Positions 51,307 through 55,238 of a stretch of DNA of 55,238 nt are shown piece after piece; position 1 is the first letter of the stretch; the number at the start of each line of letters is the position of its first letter. This stretch comes from Deltaproteobacteria bacterium (GTDB lineage: Bacteria; Bdellovibrionota; Bdellovibrionia; JABDDW01): assembly GCA_013287405.1 (NCBI GenBank), contig JABDDW010000001.1, positions 1-55,238 on the forward strand, read 5' to 3'. The translations under genes were made by a program, and so were the position numbers. A model generated the notes under the pieces. The model had not been told where the DNA came from and did no database searches. It saw nothing but the letters and a program-made list of their open reading frames with translations.

Positions 51307-52515
51307 CTATTTAAGATTTGAATTTTTTGAAAAGGCGGCAATCTCCATTAACCTCATCAAATATGGAATATTCTCCCGCAGGTCCCACGATTTGTTATAT
51401 TTTGTAACGCCAGCAACGCTACTAAACTTGGAGCCCCCCATTTCCAGAAAGATTCCAGGGGCGTGCTTTCTGCGTGATAAATAACTAACAGATACCTGGG
51501 TCTTTTGAGAAATTTGTTGGTCTGTTTCTATCAAGCCTTTCCCACAGGTAATCTCTCTTTGGTATACGGGCTTGCTAGAATTCGCGGCACTACAATTTCT
51601 AGCAAACTCTCCCTCGGCTACCACATATCGGGCAAGTTCTGTCACAGATGGATCTTCTACTACTATAGTACTCACATCGTAGGGACTATGAATATCAATC
51701 CCCAAAACTACACCAGGCGTTCTATCTATCACGTCTTTTAAAAACTTCGCTTCTGGAGCCACGCTCCACACGGCTGGGCTTGTTTCATCGTAATCAAAAG
51801 GTTCCAGGTTCACCCCAAAGAAATTGTTATCTTGCGTGTAATACCCGCCTAAGTCTTCGTCGGGGGTTACATCTGGAAGAACAATAAGATTGACGCTGCC
51901 AAATATCTTTTTTATTCCGTTCGCCAAAACAGGAGCGCTCTTGTCAAGCTCCCCTGATAGACCGGCAATTAGTATGTCTGAAAAATTGAGGAGGAACTCT
52001 GAAGTATTGAGTTCATCTGCATGTTCTTTGGCCCATACCACGACATTTTTCTTCGCATTGAAGCCAGCCTTATGGATTTGATAAGCATAAAACCGATGAA
52101 CATTTTTGCCAATTAGTCTCTCATCTGTAGCCGCAGGAAATTCTTTCCGTAATGTCAATGCATCCTGATCGCCCCTCTTCAATAACTGAATAAATGGTGA
52201 GTAGGAGGTAGACTCTGATGTCGGAAGTTGAGTTATAACCTTTGGATATTTAACTATATTATTTTTAAGCCAACCTTCCTTTTGCTCGACAGTCCGAAAC
52301 CCGTCAGGAAATTGAGTTGGGGCGTCGATAAATATGGGATGTCCTAAGATGGAGTCGAGCTCGCTTCCGAGCTCTTTGTAATCGATGTATGTGATATCTC
52401 TAAAGGGAGATTGATGTATGTCCCTCTCAAGGGACCTACCAGTTTGGCCGAAGCCAACGTTTATCCACGCCAAATTAATAAATAGAACTAATAATAAAAA
52501 CCTATCAAGAGACAT
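51307..52515 (-). CDS. Exported M14-like zinc carboxypeptidase
   Basis: 402 residues. The signal peptide ends near VGFGQT. Zinc-site pattern of M14 in order: HADE (165-168, HxxE), GVNLEPFD (234-241, in the place of the usual DLNRNF), IDIHS (273-277, third ligand His) and the catalytic Glu in GIFLEMGG near 355. The N-terminal ~140 residues are an unassigned domain. It could trim peptides or cell-wall peptide stems in the periplasm. It shares a minus-strand run with a trypsin-like protein and an unknown secreted protein. The motif spacing supports M14, but the second motif is degenerate. Confidence 0.65.
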   Translation of the reverse strand: MSLDRFLLLVLFINLAWINVGFGQTGRSLERDIHQSPFRDITYIDYKELGSELDSILGHPIFIDAPTQFPDGFRTVEQKEGWLKNNIVKYPKVITQLPTSESTSYSPFIQLLKRGDQDALTLRKEFPAATDERLIGKNVHRFYAYQIHKAGFNAKKNVVVWAKEHADELNTSEFLLNFSDILIAGLSGELDKSAPVLANGIKKIFGSVNLIVLPDVTPDEDLGGYYTQDNNFFGVNLEPFDYDETSPAVWSVAPEAKFLKDVIDRTPGVVLGIDIHSPYDVSTIVVEDPSVTELARYVVAEGEFARNCSAANSSKPVYQREITCGKGLIETDQQISQKTQVSVSYLSRRKHAPGIFLEMGGSKFSSVAGVTKYNKSWDLRENIPYLMRLMEIAAFSKNSNLK

Positions 52516-52539
52516 AGTTTCCAGCCTTAGTTAGAATTC

Positions 52540-53820
52540 TCAAGGTTGGGACATGGTACAGCTTGCTATCGTACCTTCCATCGGAAATCCAAATTTCTTT
52601 AAGTCCTCCGGGAGCGAGAGTTGAAAATCAGCAGCTAAAATATTTTGATTTAGCCTTGATTTGATCCTCATTGGTATTTTGACTTGAGCCAAACTGTCTA
52701 CCCCGTCAGAAAGTTGAATATCATAAGAAGAAGGATCTACATTGACCTTAAAAATAAACCCCACCCCAGTAAAATCGTCACTCCATACATTTAATTTTAA
52801 CTGATCCAAGTCGTCGGAACAAACCGGGTATGCCAGAGTTATAATTTGATTTCTTTCTCCAATACCCATTGCGGCCCTCCAGCGAAATCCTACTAAGGCT
52901 TCACTTTTGAGGTCGATTCTGGCGCTAGAAATTTTCTGAGAAACCAGTTGCTTGACCTTTTCCCAAACAAGCACTTCTCTTGGTGTGCGTGTTTCCTTTT
53001 GACACGGAACCGCTTTACTCATATTAGGCCACGAAGGCTCTCCATTGACACAAGCCAGATTTAAAACATAAGCAAATCCAAATTTTGCCAATTCTAGATT
53101 GATTTTTTGAGGTTCATCGACAGGCTGATCGTCATTTTTGATTTCTACGTCAGTTACGAGTGCTCGCATTTTGCCATCAACTAGAACAGCAGATCCAGAA
53201 TTCCCCGGTCGTAAAGGGCATGAGATAATGGCACCTTTTGCATAACCCGGATTAGAGAAGCTGGGAACGGCCACAGTGTTAAAGCGAACCTCACACTCCT
53301 GAGATAAGACAGATGCAACAGCGTCCAGTTTAGGGGGCTGTTCTACTTTCACAATTGTAACTTTTTGTCGGTCATAGAGTCCTTCAGCAGAAAGTTCCAC
53401 AGGAAGTCTCCGCTTATCCATCGGCGTTTTGAGTTTTATTGTCACAAAATCATCTTCTGTATTTGGATCCTTAACTAAAGAGGTGCTTTCTCTAATTTGT
53501 TCAATGTGATCGCATTCACCCACTTGTTCTGGTAGCGATCCTGAGGCAGGAAAATAAAATCTTCCTTTTCCCAAGCAAGAGAGTCCGACCTTTCTCATAT
53601 CCTGGGGAAGGCAATGAGCGTCGGTTGAAAGAAGGTCTGGCTTTATCAGGGTTCCCGCACATGCATAGATTGTTGAGTTTTCCTGAATTAAAACACGTGC
53701 GATCCATGACGGACAAATTGAACCTGGGGCGCAAGTAATATATTTTGAGGATTCAGGACCACTCTGCGCCTTGAATCCAAAAAATATTATAGGAAATAAT
53801 AAAATAAATAACTTAGCCAC
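52540..53820 (-). CDS. Secreted trypsin-like (S1) serine protease
   Basis: I choose the GTG at 53820, preceded by AGGAG five to six bases upstream, giving 426 residues with a signal peptide (AKLFILLFPIIFFGFKAQS). The catalytic triad is complete: His in LSTDAHCL, Asp in EDDFVTIKL and Ser in RPGNSGSAV. Cys pairs flank the active-site His (ACAGTLI...DAHC) as in chymotrypsin folds. The C-terminal ~180 residues (after VEIKNDD) form an added beta-rich domain of unknown role. Secreted endopeptidase or binding protein; substrate unknown. It is 24 bp from the M14-like gene and 22 bp from the gene before it, suggesting one operon. Confidence 0.85.
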   Translation of the reverse strand: MAKLFILLFPIIFFGFKAQSGPESSKYITCAPGSICPSWIARVLIQENSTIYACAGTLIKPDLLSTDAHCLPQDMRKVGLSCLGKGRFYFPASGSLPEQVGECDHIEQIRESTSLVKDPNTEDDFVTIKLKTPMDKRRLPVELSAEGLYDRQKVTIVKVEQPPKLDAVASVLSQECEVRFNTVAVPSFSNPGYAKGAIISCPLRPGNSGSAVLVDGKMRALVTDVEIKNDDQPVDEPQKINLELAKFGFAYVLNLACVNGEPSWPNMSKAVPCQKETRTPREVLVWEKVKQLVSQKISSARIDLKSEALVGFRWRAAMGIGERNQIITLAYPVCSDDLDQLKLNVWSDDFTGVGFIFKVNVDPSSYDIQLSDGVDSLAQVKIPMRIKSRLNQNILAADFQLSLPEDLKKFGFPMEGTIASCTMSQP

Positions 53821-53842
53821 TATAGCTCCTAGTTTTTTGTCT

Positions 53843-54667
53843 TTATTGATTATCAAGTATAATGCGACTTGTAACATGAGCGGCCTTACCATCAGAAAAC
53901 ACGACGTAGTCCTCTAGGCCCTCATTATTCCTCTTCTGACAAATAAGGAAATTGACCTTATTGTCCAAAATTTTTCGACAATTATATGTCATTGATAAAT
54001 ATTCCTTGTGAAATAAATTAAATTTAGGCTGGTAAACGTCATTATAAAGATACATGCCATTTGAAAAATTTCTGATATAAATTGGCGCTTGAAACCGTAA
54101 GCCTTCTTCACTGAGATAGGTTGTTTCAGTGCGTTTATGGGTTTTAAACTTGTCCCATTCGATAAAGGAATAGAAGTCCACGAATAAATTAGAGTTCTCA
54201 CCCTTATAAAATTTAAGCAATAAGTAGAGAATGCTCGAATCACAATGGTTGGCATCATTTTCTCCCGGAGTTGTCGGCACAAATCGTGTTGGTTGTTGAG
54301 GATCATTAGTTACGACTTTGGAGCGAGGGTCTGCAAATTTGGCCTCGTATTGCCAGACAACCTGATTTCCATCTGCGCCCTTCAGCAACCAACTGTCCTC
54401 CGAGGAGATCAGGCTGCTTTGATTCCATAACGTGGCTGCACTATTGTAGCTACTTTGGGCGCCCATAATCCGTTGCAGGGCATCCCTTACTCCCTCGTGG
54501 TCGCCACAATGATCAGGGTTTAAGACCCCTAACTCTTGGATCTCATGGTTTTTACGAGCGATATCCAATTCATCCCCATTTGATGAAGCAACTCCTACGG
54601 CAGGTAATACCGCAAACAAAAGGTTTAGCTGTAAAGACAGAATCCCAAGAATAAAAAGCCTTTTCAC
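53843..54667 (-). CDS. Secreted protein of unknown function, first gene of a hydrolase run
   Basis: 274 residues. The signal peptide is MKRLFILGILSLQLNLLFAVLPAVGVAS. The mature chain has a Cys/His-rich patch (NPDHCGDHEGV, NANHCDSS), a Tyr/Phe-rich core (YLLLKFYKGENSNLFVDFYSF) and a late Cys pair (NCRKI, LICQK). No family recognised. It lies first in the minus-strand run with the S1 and M14-like proteins and may be an accessory or inhibitor; that is guesswork. AGGAG lies upstream of the ATG. Confidence 0.6.
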   Translation of the reverse strand: MKRLFILGILSLQLNLLFAVLPAVGVASSNGDELDIARKNHEIQELGVLNPDHCGDHEGVRDALQRIMGAQSSYNSAATLWNQSSLISSEDSWLLKGADGNQVVWQYEAKFADPRSKVVTNDPQQPTRFVPTTPGENDANHCDSSILYLLLKFYKGENSNLFVDFYSFIEWDKFKTHKRTETTYLSEEGLRFQAPIYIRNFSNGMYLYNDVYQPKFNLFHKEYLSMTYNCRKILDNKVNFLICQKRNNEGLEDYVVFSDGKAAHVTSRIILDNQ

Positions 54668-55115
54668 CTTAAAAACTCCTTAACAAATAGTCTTTGTATC
54701 AAGACAGTTCCGGTGAATTTAAATGCAACCGTGCCATCTCTCTTTTTCTATGTTCTTTTTGTATTTAAGTTAGACAGTCTGACTAGGCGACACCGTAAGT
54801 CTTTGAAATATCACATATTGACAGAACGAAATGATTCGACACCCAAAGGGCGTCTTTTCGCCTTCTAGATCGAATAGGGCGCTACCTCGTTTTGTTTGGA
54901 TAGGTCAGATGGTTTTGAACTCGAAAAATCAGGAAGGCAGTTTAATCAGGCCAACGTTTGGGGATTTTGAATTTTGTCCTAATCTTTAGCGCAATATTCA
55001 ACTTTTGACCGGCGGGAATGGCTCGCGTTTTATACAGATTTTTCGAGAAATTTTTTAGATCGAGAAAATCAAAGATGCAAAATTCGCTCAGCAACTATTT
55101 TATGTGGTGTAGATA
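54668..55115. other. Intergenic region with no recognised gene
   Basis: An imperfect palindrome GTTAGAC-A-GTCTGAC (54769-54783, one mismatch) lies about 100 bp upstream of the secreted-protein gene and shares the TTAGAC core of the palindrome at 14026. Nothing else was recognised. Confidence 0.35.
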
Positions 55116-55212
55116 ATTATGTTGTGTAGACCCTCTCCTTCCGAGGGAGGGGCCGTTTTGGACACAACATAATATGTTGAGATAGATTGGGATCTTTTTT
55201 TAAGGAGGTCCC
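55116..55212 (+). promoter_or_regulatory. Structured 5' leader with two mutually exclusive hairpins
   Basis: ATTATGTTGTGT (55116-55127) pairs with ACACAACATAAT (55162-55173), a 12-bp stem enclosing a C/G-rich hairpin. The same 3' arm also forms the palindrome CAACATAATATGTTG (55165-55179) with the sequence that follows. A run of seven T (55195-55201) precedes an AAGGAGGT site. The layout resembles a switch-type leader, but no known riboswitch motif was recognised. Confidence 0.45.
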
Positions 55213-55238
55213 ATGTTTGCTGAACTTTATAATCGTAA
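55213..55238 (+). CDS. Start of a gene cut by the right window edge
   Basis: An ATG at 55213 follows AAGGAGGT at good spacing. Only the first eight codons (MFAELYNR) are present. The strong ribosome-binding site and the structured leader suggest a real, well-expressed gene. Product unknown. Confidence 0.55.

Noticed and set aside
55116..55212. Known riboswitch class (GEMM, SAM, ykkC) in the right-edge leader
   Set aside because: None of the conserved core sequences of these classes could be matched; only pairing potential is visible.
1..55238. CRISPR arrays, insertion sequences, prophage or plasmid functions
   Set aside because: I looked for regularly spaced repeats, transposase or integrase motifs and replication genes and saw none. 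The repeats found are isolated pairs.

Overview
The window looks like a stretch of chromosome from a didermic, AT-leaning Gram-negative bacterium with tightly packed genes. My best guess is a member of the Bdellovibrionota or a related deltaproteobacterial-type lineage. The reasons are the Glt-like outer-membrane/TPR gene set at the left edge, the very high share of exported proteins and lipoproteins, the abundance of sigma-54-like promoter sequences next to an NtrC-type regulator, and the paired M16 peptidases. No rRNA or ribosomal protein gene is present to settle the taxonomy. I see no CRISPR array, no transposase and no phage genes.

Layout. 1-5377 (minus): four overlapping genes for two outer-membrane beta-barrel proteins and two TPR proteins, resembling a Glt gliding-machinery module; the last gene runs off the left end. 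5692-7266: a MASE1 sensor kinase. 7475-12436: three large exported proteins of unknown function behind a good sigma-54 promoter match. 12533-18907: a small Cys-rich secreted protein, an SDR dehydrogenase, an exported flavoprotein, an S9 peptidase and a small lipoprotein. 19128-20704: a coiled-coil protein and a tRNA-Leu gene (minus) that I read as interrupted by a 225-nt group I intron. 20974-24761 (minus): a sorbosone/glucose-dehydrogenase-like protein, a hotdog thioesterase, a small protein that appears to start at CTG, and a two-domain AAA+ ATPase carrying a signal-peptide-like N terminus. 24974-28012: a small exported protein, an outer-membrane protein, an RlmL-type rRNA methyltransferase and Ung. 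28031-31410: an NtrC-type regulator and a PAS kinase transcribed divergently, then a membrane zinc-ribbon protein. 31424-34720: a divergent pair of paralogous lipoproteins, a membrane protein and a small secreted protein. 34859-38131: a divergent pair of DUF2079 membrane proteins. 38275-41061: a PilZ protein, an exported HExxH protein and a Gly/Tyr-rich lipoprotein. 41130-46130: an RsmB-type methyltransferase, a beta-barrel protein, and the operon nrdR - nusB - M17-N-like - ppsR - membrane-anchored protein. 46127-49447 (minus): a lytic transglycosylase and a two-subunit M16 peptidase. 49448-50417: a striking inverted-repeat element behind a sigma-54-like promoter, and a tiny coiled-coil/TM peptide. 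50418-54667: secreted proteins including M14-like and trypsin-like hydrolases. 55116-55238: a structured leader and the first codons of a gene cut by the window edge.

How it fits together. Housekeeping genes (nrdR, nusB, ppsR, ung, rlmL, rsmB-like, tRNA-Leu) are scattered among accessory cell-surface and secreted functions. Many convergent gene pairs abut or overlap at their stop codons. Near-consensus sigma-54 sequences (GG-N10-GC spacing) lie upstream of several exported-protein genes and of the regulator/kinase pair, suggesting that part of this secretome forms one sigma-54 regulon. That is inference from motif matches by eye, with no background statistics.

The observations most worth a check are the intron in tRNA-Leu(CAA) with a C:G rather than U:G splice-site pair, the 163-bp inverted repeat at 49785-49947, the exported-looking AAA+ ATPase operon, and the switch-like leader at the right edge.
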